Positions 43,455-53,438 of a stretch of DNA of 64,000 nt are shown here, one piece after another (position 1 is the stretch's first letter; each line of letters starts with the position of its first letter). Origin of the DNA: an uncultured Bacteroidota bacterium (GTDB lineage: Bacteria; Bacteroidota; Bacteroidia; Flavobacteriales; Flavobacteriaceae); assembly GCA_902536935.1 (NCBI GenBank), contig CACAZM010000001.1, forward strand, positions 86,013 to 150,012, given 5' to 3'. Made by a program: the position numbers and the translations under genes. The notes beneath the pieces were generated by a model. That model did not search any database, was not told where the DNA came from, and saw only the letters and a list, made by a program, of their open reading frames with translations.

Positions 43455-45308
43455 TTAATCTACATTATCGTGTAAAAAAGAATTGTTTGTCCGTATTCGC
43501 ATCTCATCATTAGAATCTGTATCGACAGAAAGACGAGATAAATCTTGATCTGCATTCATATCAACTTGAGCCCTTTTGTAAGCTGGTTCTTTTTCGAGCT
43601 CATCGATTCGGTTTGTCATAAATTTATGGTTAAATGACTTGAGTTTCTTTCGCCTTTCTTCAGCACGATGTGCCAGTCCTTGGGTAATCGTACTGTTTAG
43701 TGGAGTTAATTCCTCCTCTTCCTTTTCACTTAAATCTTCTGTTATTTTTTTTTCTTTTGGAGTTGACTCAACAATATTTTGTATTTCCTGCTCTTCGAAA
43801 ACCGGCTCAATATAATCTTCTAGATTGTACTTTTTTAATACTGGAGATTCTATCTCTTCCTCCACTTCTACTGAAGCCGAGGTCGATTTACTTTCATGAA
43901 GTGCTTGTGTTTGGGGTTGCTCTTCCAAATGAAAAAGTACTGGAACCTCATTTTCGTGGTGCTCATTTGTTTGTTTGGTCTCTTCTATCGGAACATCAAA
44001 TGGCTTTGTATCAGAAACAATTTCCTCATGATCAACAACATCAATTTCATTGACTTCACTTGGTAATTCATGGATAATAAACTCTTCACCGTCCGGAAGG
44101 GGCTCATGAGTTGGCTCAGAAATATCTTCGTGAGAAACCTCAATCGATCGAATTACGTCCGTTGTTTCTACAAGTTCCTCCATTTGCTGTTTGTCCTCGA
44201 CTTTTGGAGACAACTCCGAAAATAAATCCGTTTCTATTGTATCACTTTCAAGGGTGTGTACTACCGTTTGTTCATCATCAAGGGTATGAATGATTTTTTT
44301 AGGATCAGCATGAACAATCTCTTCTTGTTGTTCGACATCAAATCCAGTCGCGATAACCGTTACCGCAATATCCTCACCCAGTGATGGGTCTTCTCCGATT
44401 CCCATAATGATATTAGCACCATGACCTGCCTCGCGTTGGATATGTTCATTGATAATACCAATTTCATCTATAGTCACTTCATCGCCTCCCGAAACGACAA
44501 GTAATAATACATTTTTTGCTCCGATGATTTTATTATCATTGAGTAGTGGTGAATCAAGCGCTTTAGCGACTGCTTCCTCCCCTCGGTTTGGCCCAGAGGA
44601 CGTCGCCGATCCCATGATCGCTGTTCCACTGTCAGCCAATACCGTTTTAGCATCCCGAAGATCTATGTTTTGGGTATAATGATGCGTAATCACCTCGGCA
44701 ATTCCTCGGGATGCATTTGCCAGCACCTCATCGGCTTTTGCAAACCCTTGTTTGAATCCAAGGTCTCCATATACTTCTCGAAGTTTGTTGTTATTGATTA
44801 CAATGATTGAATCGACAAATTTCCTGAGCTTCGCCAAACCCACTTCCGCTTGATCGTTGCGCGTTTTTCCTTCAAACTGGAAGGGCATCGTGACGATTCC
44901 AACCGTGAGAATTCCCATATCACGTGCCATCTTGGCGATCACTGGCGCAGCACCCGTTCCAGTTCCTCCGCCCATTCCGGCGGTAATAAAAATCATCTTC
45001 GTATTGGTAGCAAGCATTCGGGATAGCTCATCTACACTTTCAATCGCAGAACGCTCTCCAATTTCGGGATTCGCACCTGCTCCCAGCCCCTCAGTTAGTG
45101 ATACTCCGAGTTGAATCTTATTGGGTAGTGGACTGTTTTGCAAAGCTTGCGCATCGGTATTGCAAGCCACAAAATCTACCCCCTTGATCCCCAAGTGGTA
45201 CATATAGTTTACCGCATTACTACCACCGCCACCAATTCCAATGACTTTTATGACATTGCTTTGGTTTTTAGGTAAGTCAAAATCTATTTTTTGATAATCT
45301 AATTCCAT
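43455..45308 (-). CDS. ftsZ: Cell division protein FtsZ
   Basis: This tubulin-like GTPase forms the Z-ring. The globular domain (about 1-325) has VIGIGGGGSNAVNYM, the GTP-binding signature loop GMGGGTGTGAAPV and the T7-loop region. At 617 residues it is much longer than the roughly 380 of model proteobacteria because of a C-terminal extension of about 290 residues rich in Glu/Asp (DDEQTVVHTLESDTIETDLF and onward). That long acidic linker is usual for Bacteroidota. The tail NNSFLHDNVD probably contains the partner-binding peptide. ftsA lies 10 bases upstream. Confidence 0.97.
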   Translation of the reverse strand: MELDYQKIDFDLPKNQSNVIKVIGIGGGGSNAVNYMYHLGIKGVDFVACNTDAQALQNSPLPNKIQLGVSLTEGLGAGANPEIGERSAIESVDELSRMLATNTKMIFITAGMGGGTGTGAAPVIAKMARDMGILTVGIVTMPFQFEGKTRNDQAEVGLAKLRKFVDSIIVINNNKLREVYGDLGFKQGFAKADEVLANASRGIAEVITHHYTQNIDLRDAKTVLADSGTAIMGSATSSGPNRGEEAVAKALDSPLLNDNKIIGAKNVLLLVVSGGDEVTIDEIGIINEHIQREAGHGANIIMGIGEDPSLGEDIAVTVIATGFDVEQQEEIVHADPKKIIHTLDDEQTVVHTLESDTIETDLFSELSPKVEDKQQMEELVETTDVIRSIEVSHEDISEPTHEPLPDGEEFIIHELPSEVNEIDVVDHEEIVSDTKPFDVPIEETKQTNEHHENEVPVLFHLEEQPQTQALHESKSTSASVEVEEEIESPVLKKYNLEDYIEPVFEEQEIQNIVESTPKEKKITEDLSEKEEEELTPLNSTITQGLAHRAEERRKKLKSFNHKFMTNRIDELEKEPAYKRAQVDMNADQDLSRLSVDTDSNDEMRIRTNNSFLHDNVD

Positions 45309-45318
45309 AGGTGCTTAT

Positions 45319-46632
45319 TTATTCTGCGTTATCTAAAAATTCTCGTATGCCCTCTGTAAAGCGATCAAAGATGGATCTTCGCTTTTTTACTTCTTGTTGC
45401 TCAGAAGATTCACCTGTCTGTGACTCTTCGGATTCATGCTCCTCAACCACCAATTCTTCATACGCGCTCATTTGTTCGACTGCTTTCATTACCAAACCAA
45501 CAGCGGTTGAAAACATCGGGCTTGCGGTTGATTCTGCATGCTCATCCCCTGCCAAATGTTCGTTTGGAAATCCAATTCGAGTATCCATCCCAGTTATATA
45601 TTCAACAAGTTGTTTGAGGTGTTTCAATTGACTTCCTCCGCCTGTTAAAACGATACCTGCAATCAACTTTTTCTTTTGTTCTTCGTGTCCATAGTTTTTG
45701 ATTTCGGTATAAACACTTTCTATGATTTCGGTAACACGTGCATGAATGATTTTAGAAAGGTTTTTTAGTGTGATTTCTTTAGGATCTCGTCCTCTTAGTC
45801 CCGGAATGGCAACAATTTCATTGTCTTTATTCTCCCCTGGCCATGCAGATCCAAATTTTGTTTTGAGAAGCTCTGCTTGCTTTTCAATAATCGAACAGCC
45901 CTCTTTGATGTCTTCTGTTATGATGTTTCCACCAAAGGGAATTACCGATGTGTGGCGAATAATCCCATCTTTAAAAATGGCAAGATCCGTTGTACCTCCA
46001 CCAATATCGATTAGCGCAACCCCAGCTTCTTTTTCTTCTTTGCTCAATACCGCTGAGGATGATGCCAAGGGCTCTAATGTAATCCCGCCGAACTCTAAAC
46101 CAGCTGATTTTACACATCGCGCAATATTGCGAATCGACGACATTTGTCCAACAACGACATGAAAGTTGGCTTCCAAGCGCGCCCCATACATCCCGATTGG
46201 CTCTTTGATTTCTGACTGCCCATCAACTTTGAACTCTTGCGGAAGAACATGGATAATCTCTTCCCCAGGAAGCATTACAAGTTTATAAACCTGGTTAATC
46301 AGCTCTTCCACATCCGATTCCTGAATGACCTCCTCTGGATTTGGCCTTGTTATATAGTCACTGTGTTGAAGACTGCGGATGTGCTGACCAGCAATCCCAA
46401 CAACCACCTCGCGGATTGTCTCACCAGAGGCTACTTCTGCCTCTTGTACGGCAGATTGTATGGATTGGATCGTTTGGGTAATATTGTTGACGACTCCTCT
46501 GTGAACGCCTAAGCTTTCGGATTTTCCAGCTCCGATGATTTTGAGTTTTCCGTACTCGTTTTTACGCCCAAGCATGGCCACAATTTTTGTGGTTCCAATA
46601 TCAAGTCCTACCCCTTTGTTTTCTGGCTTCAT
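45319..46632 (-). CDS. ftsA: Cell division protein FtsA
   Basis: This 437-residue actin-fold ATPase tethers FtsZ to the membrane and recruits later division proteins. Marks are VGLDIGTTKIVAMLG, VGIAGQHIRSLQ, the phosphate-2 motif VALIDIGGGTTDLAIF, and GIVLTGGGSQLKHL. After an acidic, Glu-rich spacer the C-terminus RSIFDRFTEGIREFLDNAE forms the expected amphipathic membrane-targeting helix. It overlaps ftsQ by 4 bases and precedes ftsZ by 10, the classic ftsQ-ftsA-ftsZ order. Confidence 0.97.
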   Translation of the reverse strand: MKPENKGVGLDIGTTKIVAMLGRKNEYGKLKIIGAGKSESLGVHRGVVNNITQTIQSIQSAVQEAEVASGETIREVVVGIAGQHIRSLQHSDYITRPNPEEVIQESDVEELINQVYKLVMLPGEEIIHVLPQEFKVDGQSEIKEPIGMYGARLEANFHVVVGQMSSIRNIARCVKSAGLEFGGITLEPLASSSAVLSKEEKEAGVALIDIGGGTTDLAIFKDGIIRHTSVIPFGGNIITEDIKEGCSIIEKQAELLKTKFGSAWPGENKDNEIVAIPGLRGRDPKEITLKNLSKIIHARVTEIIESVYTEIKNYGHEEQKKKLIAGIVLTGGGSQLKHLKQLVEYITGMDTRIGFPNEHLAGDEHAESTASPMFSTAVGLVMKAVEQMSAYEELVVEEHESEESQTGESSEQQEVKKRRSIFDRFTEGIREFLDNAE

Positions 46633-47345
46633 AACGTGTTTCTTTTACAAATGATTTGGTTGCTATAATCTAATGCGACTTCTGTGTAGTCTCGAATCAA
46701 ACCTTGATCTGTAGCTACAGCATAAAAAGCTTTATACTTTTTAAATTTTATTTGAATATCATCCACCGATTTGATTTTGATCTGGTACTTCTGATCAATC
46801 ACATGCATAGACACCTCATCTCCGTGATCTTGTATGTCTTTGATATGGGATGCTAAAAAGCCGTCTTGAGCAATCGCAACTGAGAGAGCAGAGAGGGCTT
46901 CGTATCGATCGACATCGGGATCGTTGACAATTGTTGGAACCTCCGAATCGTGAGTGGGTGAAAGCGGAATCGGCTTGCCTTCGTAGTCAAGATAAAATTC
47001 TGATTTACCTTTTACGCGAGCCACTGGAATCCTCGGTAGGACTTTTATGTGAAGAACGTCGTCCAACGTTAAAAATGCTTCTATTTTTTTGATTAAATCG
47101 TTTTGAGCAAGTTGCAACTCAAGATGCTTTAAATGTATTTCAGATTTTTGTTTACTTGTTGAGTCTTTGAAAACAACTTTCAACATGTTATCAACCGAAT
47201 CTTTAGAGATCATCTGTGGGTAATTCTCATCTATGTGCACATAAAATCCTTGTATAGACCTGACAGAATTTCGATGTGAGGACAGTACAATCATAGCTAT
47301 TGAGAGCACAATCCAAAAAGAAAATGACATCACTCTAACCCACAT
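46629..47345 (-). CDS. ftsQ: Cell division protein FtsQ/DivIB
   Basis: This 238-residue bitopic membrane protein has one N-terminal transmembrane helix (MSFSFWIVLSIAMIVLSSH) and an extracytoplasmic POTRA-like plus beta domain. FtsQ family proteins diverge strongly, so the call rests on topology, length, the segment LHIKVLPRIPVARVKGKSEFYLDYEGKPIPLS, and position between murC and ftsA. It overlaps murC by 11 bases. FtsQ links the FtsL-containing complex to the divisome. Confidence 0.9.
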   Translation of the reverse strand: MWVRVMSFSFWIVLSIAMIVLSSHRNSVRSIQGFYVHIDENYPQMISKDSVDNMLKVVFKDSTSKQKSEIHLKHLELQLAQNDLIKKIEAFLTLDDVLHIKVLPRIPVARVKGKSEFYLDYEGKPIPLSPTHDSEVPTIVNDPDVDRYEALSALSVAIAQDGFLASHIKDIQDHGDEVSMHVIDQKYQIKIKSVDDIQIKFKKYKAFYAVATDQGLIRDYTEVALDYSNQIICKRNTL

Positions 47346-48687
47346 AGGACGTTCGTTTTAGATGTTCTACAATTGGTTGCACCTCAGCAGCAATATCGCC
47401 TGCGCCCATAACCACAACAACGTCTGCACCAGCATCAGCTACCTTTTCTGGTAATTGGCCCTTAGAAACAATTTCAACCGACCCACTCATCTTTTCAAGA
47501 ATAGATTGACTACTAACACCTGGAACCGGTAACTCACGTGCTGGATAGATATCGAGCAATATGGTATGGTCAAATTGAGACAAACTCTCCGCAAAACCCT
47601 TGCAAAAATCCCTCGTTCTACTAAACAAGTGAGGTTGAAACACTGCAATTCGCTTGGCAGAAGGATAAAACTGCTTGACTGCATCCGCCATTTGGTTTAT
47701 TTCAGTTGGATGATGAGCATAGTCATCTATGACCACCGCGGGTTCCTCGGTTCGAACGCTAAATCGGCGGTCAACTCCTTGAAAATGTTGCAAGGCCGTC
47801 GCGATTGACTGTGAATCACAACCAACAGACAATGCCATTGCGATAGCTACTGTGGCATTCATCAAATTATGCTCCCCAGGAAGACGAAGCTGAAGCCCTT
47901 TTAAGATTTGATCTTTACTGTGAAAATCAAAAACGTAATGACCATTTTCGATTCTGACATGTTCGACACGAACCTCTGCGTATTTGCTCATGCCATATGA
48001 AACCCCTGAAACATCAAGTCCTTCTCGAACCAAACGATTGTTTGGATTTGAAACCAAAGTGGCAAAGGATTGAAAACTCGCTTCGAGATTTTCCACATTC
48101 TGGTAAATGTCCAAATGGTCCACATCCATTGATGTTATACAGAGAAGATCAGGGTGAAGCGTTAAAAAGGAACGATCAAACTCATCTGCCTCTACCACCA
48201 TATAATCGTTGCCTTCGCTGATAAAGTTGGAACCGAAATTAGACGAAATTCCACCCAAAAACGCAGTGATTTTTTTTCCACTTTCGTGAAGTAGATGTGC
48301 CAGAATTGAGGATGTTGTGGTTTTGCCATGAGTTCCTCCTACAGCCAAACAGTGTAGGTCTTTGCTCAATTCACCAAGAACTTCAGAACGCTTAAAAATA
48401 TCAAACCCATTTGCTTTGAAAAACTTGAGCTGTGGAGAGTTTTGAGGGATTGCAGGGGTAAATACAACAGTCGTGTTAGCCTTGTTCTTGCATACGGATG
48501 GAATTCGATCAACTCGGTCATATGTATACACCTTTGCACCCAATTGAATGAGCTTATCGGTAATCTCTGTTTCGATTCGGTCATACCCATATACCTCATG
48601 CCCTTGCTTAATGAAATACTGTGCCAATGCGGACATTCCGATTCCACCAATCCCCAAAAAGTACAGCTGTTGCTTAATCATTGACAA
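47335..48687 (-). CDS. murC: UDP-N-acetylmuramate--L-alanine ligase
   Basis: This 450-residue ATP-dependent ligase adds the first amino acid (L-Ala) to UDP-MurNAc in the cytoplasm. It has the MurC-type dinucleotide-fold opening YFLGIGGIGMSALAQYF, the ATP loop AVGGTHGKTTTSSILAHLL, the central EADEFDRSFL, and VIDDYAHHPTEI near the C-terminal domain. Its 3' end overlaps ftsQ and its start overlaps murG by 14 bases. No ddl or murB gene lies between murC and ftsQ, as is usual in this phylum. Confidence 0.97.
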   Translation of the reverse strand: MSMIKQQLYFLGIGGIGMSALAQYFIKQGHEVYGYDRIETEITDKLIQLGAKVYTYDRVDRIPSVCKNKANTTVVFTPAIPQNSPQLKFFKANGFDIFKRSEVLGELSKDLHCLAVGGTHGKTTTSSILAHLLHESGKKITAFLGGISSNFGSNFISEGNDYMVVEADEFDRSFLTLHPDLLCITSMDVDHLDIYQNVENLEASFQSFATLVSNPNNRLVREGLDVSGVSYGMSKYAEVRVEHVRIENGHYVFDFHSKDQILKGLQLRLPGEHNLMNATVAIAMALSVGCDSQSIATALQHFQGVDRRFSVRTEEPAVVIDDYAHHPTEINQMADAVKQFYPSAKRIAVFQPHLFSRTRDFCKGFAESLSQFDHTILLDIYPARELPVPGVSSQSILEKMSGSVEIVSKGQLPEKVADAGADVVVVMGAGDIAAEVQPIVEHLKRTSYVG

Positions 48688-49765
48688 GGGATCTAATTTG
48701 TTTCACAATCGATTGAGTCGCATTTGGTTTTGCCAAGTTTTTAATATTTTTCCCAAGATTTTCTCTCTTCTTTTTATCCGAAATAAGAATATCTAGTTGG
48801 ATTTTGAATTTTTGATCCAATTCATTTTCTTCTATAACGAAAGCTGCATCTTTTCTGGCTATAGCAAGTGCATTTTTATATTGGTGGTTTTCTGCAACAT
48901 TGGGTGATGGGATAAATAAAACCGCTTTGCCGACCTGACAAAGCTCTGAAACGGCAAGTGCACCAGCTCGTGAAATAATCACATCCGCCGCCGCATAAGC
49001 CACTGCCATATCATCAATAAAAGGCGTGATATGAACATGTGATGTTTGAAGTTTTACATATTCTTTTTCGTAAAGAGAACCGCATTGCCACACAATTTGA
49101 ACCCCCATCTTGGAAAGTCTAACATGGTGATTGGCCATAAGCTGATTTATTCGTCTTGCGCCCAGACTTCCACCGACAACGAGCAGGGTTGTTTTCTTTT
49201 GTAATAACCCCATCTTCTTTTTTGCTTCTGCGGGACTGATGTTCAGTTTAATCAACTCAGATCGTAAAGGGTTTCCTGTAAGTTCTGTTTTATGCTTCGG
49301 AAAAAATCTTTCTGATTCTGCATGAGCGATACATATTCGTTGCACATATTTGCCAAGCAGTCGATTGGTTATCCCAGGTAAAGCATTTTGCTCTTGAATG
49401 AGTGATGGAATATTCATACGTGTGGCCATATATAACAATGGTCCGCTTGCAAAACCCCCAGTACCAATAACAACCTTTGGCTGAAATCGCTTTAAAATAA
49501 AATAGGAACTCCACAAGCTCACAATTAACTTGAGTGGAAACAATAGATTTTGAACTGAAAGCTTACGCTGAATCCCTGATATCCAAAGCCCTTTGATTGG
49601 AAAACCAGCTTTGGGAACACGTTTCATTTCCATACGTTTACTTGCACCAACAAATAAAATCTCAGCAGAGCAATTTTCGCTTTTTATCGCGTTTGCAATA
49701 GCTAGTGCAGGGAAGATATGCCCCCCTGTTCCTCCGCCAGACAATATGGTTTTAAACTGCTTCAC
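48674..49765 (-). CDS. murG: MurG N-acetylglucosaminyltransferase
   Basis: This 363-residue GT28 glycosyltransferase converts lipid I to lipid II by adding GlcNAc at the inner face of the membrane. Marks are the N-terminal glycine loop LSGGGTGGHIFPALAIA, VIGTGGFASGPLLY, QEQNALPGITNRLL, LVVGGSLGARRIN and the nucleotide-sugar site VISRAGALAVSELCQVGKAVLFIPSP. It sits between ftsW and murC with 14-base overlaps at both ends, so translational coupling is likely. Confidence 0.97.
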   Translation of the reverse strand: MKQFKTILSGGGTGGHIFPALAIANAIKSENCSAEILFVGASKRMEMKRVPKAGFPIKGLWISGIQRKLSVQNLLFPLKLIVSLWSSYFILKRFQPKVVIGTGGFASGPLLYMATRMNIPSLIQEQNALPGITNRLLGKYVQRICIAHAESERFFPKHKTELTGNPLRSELIKLNISPAEAKKKMGLLQKKTTLLVVGGSLGARRINQLMANHHVRLSKMGVQIVWQCGSLYEKEYVKLQTSHVHITPFIDDMAVAYAAADVIISRAGALAVSELCQVGKAVLFIPSPNVAENHQYKNALAIARKDAAFVIEENELDQKFKIQLDILISDKKKRENLGKNIKNLAKPNATQSIVKQIRSLVND

Positions 49766-50933
49766 TCAAAATTGCTAAAGGGTTTTTTTCATCGCTTTCT
49801 GCCATGCGGCATGCAGTCACACTCTGAACAATACCGAGTGCAAAAAATGTCATCCATATGGAAGTTCCACCACTACTAATCAATGGTAATGGTTGCCCCG
49901 TTACGGGGAAAATAGAAACGGCAACACCCATATTCACCAAAGACTGGATAATGATCGGAAGTCCAACTCCTACGATCAGAAGTTGACCAAAAAAGTGTTC
50001 TGTTTTATATACGCTCATGAAAATACGGAATAGAAGCAGCAGATATAAAAACAACAAACTCAAGCCGCCAGTCATACCGTACTCCTCAGTGATAATGGCA
50101 TAAATAAAATCAGATGTGCTTTGGGGTAATAAGTTTTTCATCACACTTTTACCAGCTCCTTTTCCAAGGATACCGCCAGTAGCAATTGCCGTTTTGGCAC
50201 GTTGCACTTGGTAGTTAGTATTTGCATCACCATCTCCAGTAAAACTTTCAATTCGACTCATCCATGTATCAACGCGGTTGGGGAAAGCATCTGGATATGC
50301 TTTTGCTGTCATGATAAACAAGGTTAGAAAGACTACAGCAGCACCCAACATCAAAAACAGATATTTTTTGGGATAGCCCCCAATAAATGCTAACACAAAT
50401 ACCAAAGCAACCAATAAAGCTGCCGTTGATAGGTTTGCGGGTAAGATAGTTGCAATCACCAACAAGACAGGCAACCATAGAACGAGCAAACTCCGCCAAA
50501 AATGAATGTCTTTGTCTTTATTGATTGAGAGGTAACGAGACACATACACCATCAGTACAACCGAAGCTAATGTTGATGTTTGAAAAGACAAGCCAAGGAT
50601 CGAAATTTTAATCCAACGACTTGCGTTTGCTCCTTCTATAATATTGCCCTGCAGGGCGGTGTAAACCAACAATATCCAAACAATAGGTAGCGCAATTACA
50701 GATAAACCGCTAAAGTATTTGAATGGAATACGGTGCGTCGCATACATAATACTGATTCCAATCAAGACAATGGCGACATGCTTGATCAAATGACCTGTAA
50801 CAGAGCCAATCCCTAAAACATATACCAGGTTAGAGCTTGCGCTGTAAACGGGTAAAAACGAAAACGCAGACAACAAGACTACAATAGCCCATATGGCGCG
50901 ATCTCCGTGGATATGTTTTGTGATAAAACGCAT
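49752..50933 (-). CDS. ftsW: FtsW, septal peptidoglycan polymerase (SEDS family)
   Basis: This 393-residue polytopic membrane protein of the SEDS family polymerises lipid II during septation together with FtsI. It has about ten hydrophobic segments. Family marks are the second-loop GANASRWIKISILGLSFQTS, AKTAIATGGILGKGAGKS, FIYAIITEEYGM and the C-terminal PVTGQPLPLISSGGTSIW. The dcw location favours FtsW over RodA. It begins 3 bases after murD. Confidence 0.95.
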   Translation of the reverse strand: MRFITKHIHGDRAIWAIVVLLSAFSFLPVYSASSNLVYVLGIGSVTGHLIKHVAIVLIGISIMYATHRIPFKYFSGLSVIALPIVWILLVYTALQGNIIEGANASRWIKISILGLSFQTSTLASVVLMVYVSRYLSINKDKDIHFWRSLLVLWLPVLLVIATILPANLSTAALLVALVFVLAFIGGYPKKYLFLMLGAAVVFLTLFIMTAKAYPDAFPNRVDTWMSRIESFTGDGDANTNYQVQRAKTAIATGGILGKGAGKSVMKNLLPQSTSDFIYAIITEEYGMTGGLSLLFLYLLLLFRIFMSVYKTEHFFGQLLIVGVGLPIIIQSLVNMGVAVSIFPVTGQPLPLISSGGTSIWMTFFALGIVQSVTACRMAESDEKNPLAILSEAV

Positions 50934-50936
50934 AAA

Positions 50937-52238
50937 TTACAGTTGACGAACGAGTTGTTTAAATTGATCTCCCCGATCTTCATAGTTTTTGAATAGATCA
51001 AAGCTTGCACAAGCTGGTGACAACAGTACCGCATCTCCTTGCTTTGCCAAGTCATAGGATGCCTGAACAGCTTCAGACATTGACCCCGCTTCCACCAGAA
51101 GGTTTACAACAGGAGAGAAACAATCGATGATTTTTTCATTGTCAAGCCCAAGGCAAATAATGGCTTTTACATTTTTACGAACCAAAGGCATGAGTTTGGC
51201 GTAGTCATTACCTTTGTCAACACCACCTACAATCCAAATTGTTGGGCGTGTCATACTGTCGAGTGCGTAGTATGTTGCATTGACATTGGTTGCTTTGGAA
51301 TCGTTTATATAATCTACTTTTAAAATACGTAGCACCTTCTCCAATCGGTGCGGAGCACCTTGAAAGGTTCGCAAACTCTCCCGTATGGTTTGTTTGCGAA
51401 TGTTGACCAATTGGGCAATGGTCGCTGCTGCCATTGCATTTTTGGCATTGTGAATTCCCTCCAACGAGGGATTGTCAATCCTGATCATATCGGTTGTGTT
51501 AAATCGTTCGTGTTTAATTGTTTTATCTGTATAGGGTATGCGTTGAGATTTGGGCTTATGTCGTTCGATTGCCAAATTGATTTCATCATCTGTATCATCA
51601 TAGATGAAATAGTCTTCATTCGTTTGGTTTCTCAGCATGCAAAACTTGGCGTCAACATATCGCTCAAAACTGTTGTCATAGCGATCTAAATGGTCGGGGG
51701 TGAGATTGGTCATCACAGCATATCGAGGGTGGAACGAATGGATGTCCTCCAATTGAAAACTACTGAGTTCAAGTACCCAGTAATCGGGTGAACTTGTCGT
51801 TACTGCTTTGGCAAAGCTTGACCCAATATTCCCAGCAAGAGCGACAGACTTTCCTGCCGATGCAAGCAAGTGATGCGTAAGCATGGCCGTAGTCGTTTTT
51901 CCATTTGTGCCTGTGATGCCGATCAGCTCCGCATCTGTGTTTAGTGAAGCAAATTCAATTTCTGAAATCAAGGGAATCTCAGCAGACCTGATTTCTTCAA
52001 CGATTGGTACATTTGGGGGAATCCCAGGGCTTTTTACAACCAAATCGGCTTTTGTAATCCGTTCGTAAGTGTGTTGTCCTTGCTCCCATTCTATATAATG
52101 ATCATCCAATTCTTTTTGGAAGGACTCGCCAATTAATCCTATATCGCTCAAAAAGACATGATAGCCAAGTTGTTGACCAAGAAGTGCTGCGCCAACTCCG
52201 CTCTCTCCTCCACCCAATACAATCATATTTTTTGACAT
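50937..52238 (-). CDS. murD: UDP-N-acetylmuramoylalanine--D-glutamate ligase
   Basis: This 433-residue Mur ligase adds D-Glu to UDP-MurNAc-L-Ala. Marks are VLGGGESGVGAALLGQQLG, the ATP-binding GITGTNGKTTTAMLTHHLL, SSFQLEDIHSF, MTNLTPDHLDRYDN, YINDSKATNVNAT and WIVGGVDKGNDYAKLM. It is flanked by mraY and ftsW with 3-base gaps, as in the standard dcw order. Confidence 0.97.
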   Translation of the reverse strand: MSKNMIVLGGGESGVGAALLGQQLGYHVFLSDIGLIGESFQKELDDHYIEWEQGQHTYERITKADLVVKSPGIPPNVPIVEEIRSAEIPLISEIEFASLNTDAELIGITGTNGKTTTAMLTHHLLASAGKSVALAGNIGSSFAKAVTTSSPDYWVLELSSFQLEDIHSFHPRYAVMTNLTPDHLDRYDNSFERYVDAKFCMLRNQTNEDYFIYDDTDDEINLAIERHKPKSQRIPYTDKTIKHERFNTTDMIRIDNPSLEGIHNAKNAMAAATIAQLVNIRKQTIRESLRTFQGAPHRLEKVLRILKVDYINDSKATNVNATYYALDSMTRPTIWIVGGVDKGNDYAKLMPLVRKNVKAIICLGLDNEKIIDCFSPVVNLLVEAGSMSEAVQASYDLAKQGDAVLLSPACASFDLFKNYEDRGDQFKQLVRQL

Positions 52239-52241
52239 TGG

Positions 52242-53438
52242 CTATCTAATTTTTAGGGTTACAAGTGAGATAATCGCAAGAGCGATGGTGATAATCCAAA
52301 AACGAGTTACAATTTTACTCTCATGGTACCCTTGCTTTTGGAAATGATGATGGACAGGTGCCATCAAGAAAATTCGTTTCCCAATTCCAGTTTTCTTTTT
52401 GGTGTACTTGAAATACCCAACTTGAAGGATGACTGACAAGCTTTCAATGAAAAAAACACCGCACAGAACAGGAATAAGCAATTCTTTGCGAACCGAAAGC
52501 GCCAGAACGGCAATAATGCCGCCAATGGTCAAGCTTCCTGTATCGCCCATAAACACTTGAGCTGGATAGGTGTTGTACCATAAAAATCCGACCAGACCCC
52601 CAGCAAATGCCGCGATAAAAATCACGAGTTCACTCACATCGGGGATGTACATGACGTTGAGGTAATCTGAGAAAATAATGTTGCCCGAAACCCAAGCAAA
52701 AACCCCTAATACCAATACGATTAGGGTTGCTGTTCCTGCGGCTAATCCATCTATGCCATCTGTGAGGTTTGCACCATTTGAAACCGCCGCCACAATAAAA
52801 ATCACAAATGGAATAAAGACCAACCAAGCATACACAGACCAAGATTCGTCAATCCATGTAATCACTTGGGCATAGTCAAATTCATTATTTTTCAGTAAGG
52901 GAATTGTGGTTTTTGTCGATTTTTCATTGACAACAACCTCTAGTCCTAGTGTAGCGTTTTCTCTTATGGTGACATCAGGATGGAAGTAGAGCGTGATCCC
53001 GACAATAAGACCCAAACCGACTTGACCAATAATTTTAAACCTTCCTTTAAGACCTTCTTTATTTTTTCGTTTAATCTTAATATAATCATCTATGAATCCG
53101 ATGCCTCCCATCCAAATGGTCGTGATGATGAGAAGAATAATGTAGATGTTGTCGAGTTTGGCAAACAACAATACGGGCACAAGGGTTGCCAAAATGATGA
53201 TGAGACCTCCCATAGTAGGTGTACCAGCTTTTTCTTTTTGACCTTCTAGGCCCAGATCTCGAATACTCTCCCCCATTTGATTGCGGTTTAAGAGCTGTAT
53301 GATTTGTTTCCCAAAAATCAAAGAGACAAGTAGCGAAAAAATAATTGCTATGGAAGCTCGAAAAGTGATGAACTGGAATAAACTAGCTCCTGGAAGCTGG
53401 AATTCTTGTTCTAAATATTCAAAAAGATAGTACAGCAC
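52242..53438 (-). CDS. mraY: Phospho-N-acetylmuramoyl-pentapeptide transferase
   Basis: This 398-residue membrane enzyme makes lipid I from UDP-MurNAc-pentapeptide and undecaprenyl phosphate. Marks are [15 protein letters not shown], the Asp pair in [32 protein letters not shown], the metal site [12 protein letters not shown] and [14 protein letters not shown]. The loop between the GFIDDY and NLTDG regions (about residues 150-210) is longer than in proteobacterial MraY, an insertion common in Bacteroidota. It overlaps murE by one base. Confidence 0.97.
   Translation of the reverse strand: MLYYLFEYLEQEFQLPGASLFQFITFRASIAIIFSLLVSLIFGKQIIQLLNRNQMGESIRDLGLEGQKEKAGTPTMGGLIIILATLVPVLLFAKLDNIYIILLIITTIWMGGIGFIDDYIKIKRKNKEGLKGRFKIIGQVGLGLIVGITLYFHPDVTIRENATLGLEVVVNEKSTKTTIPLLKNNEFDYAQVITWIDESWSVYAWLVFIPFVIFIVAAVSNGANLTDGIDGLAAGTATLIVLVLGVFAWVSGNIIFSDYLNVMYIPDVSELVIFIAAFAGGLVGFLWYNTYPAQVFMGDTGSLTIGGIIAVLALSVRKELLIPVLCGVFFIESLSVILQVGYFKYTKKKTGIGKRIFLMAPVHHHFQKQGYHESKIVTRFWIITIALAIISLVTLKIR

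Noticed and set aside
43700-44053. 117-residue plus-strand ORF opposite ftsZ, and similar long antisense ORFs in the dcw region (45746-46162, 51348-51689)
   Set aside because: All are antisense to well-identified genes and show no domain. They are shadows produced by codon bias.
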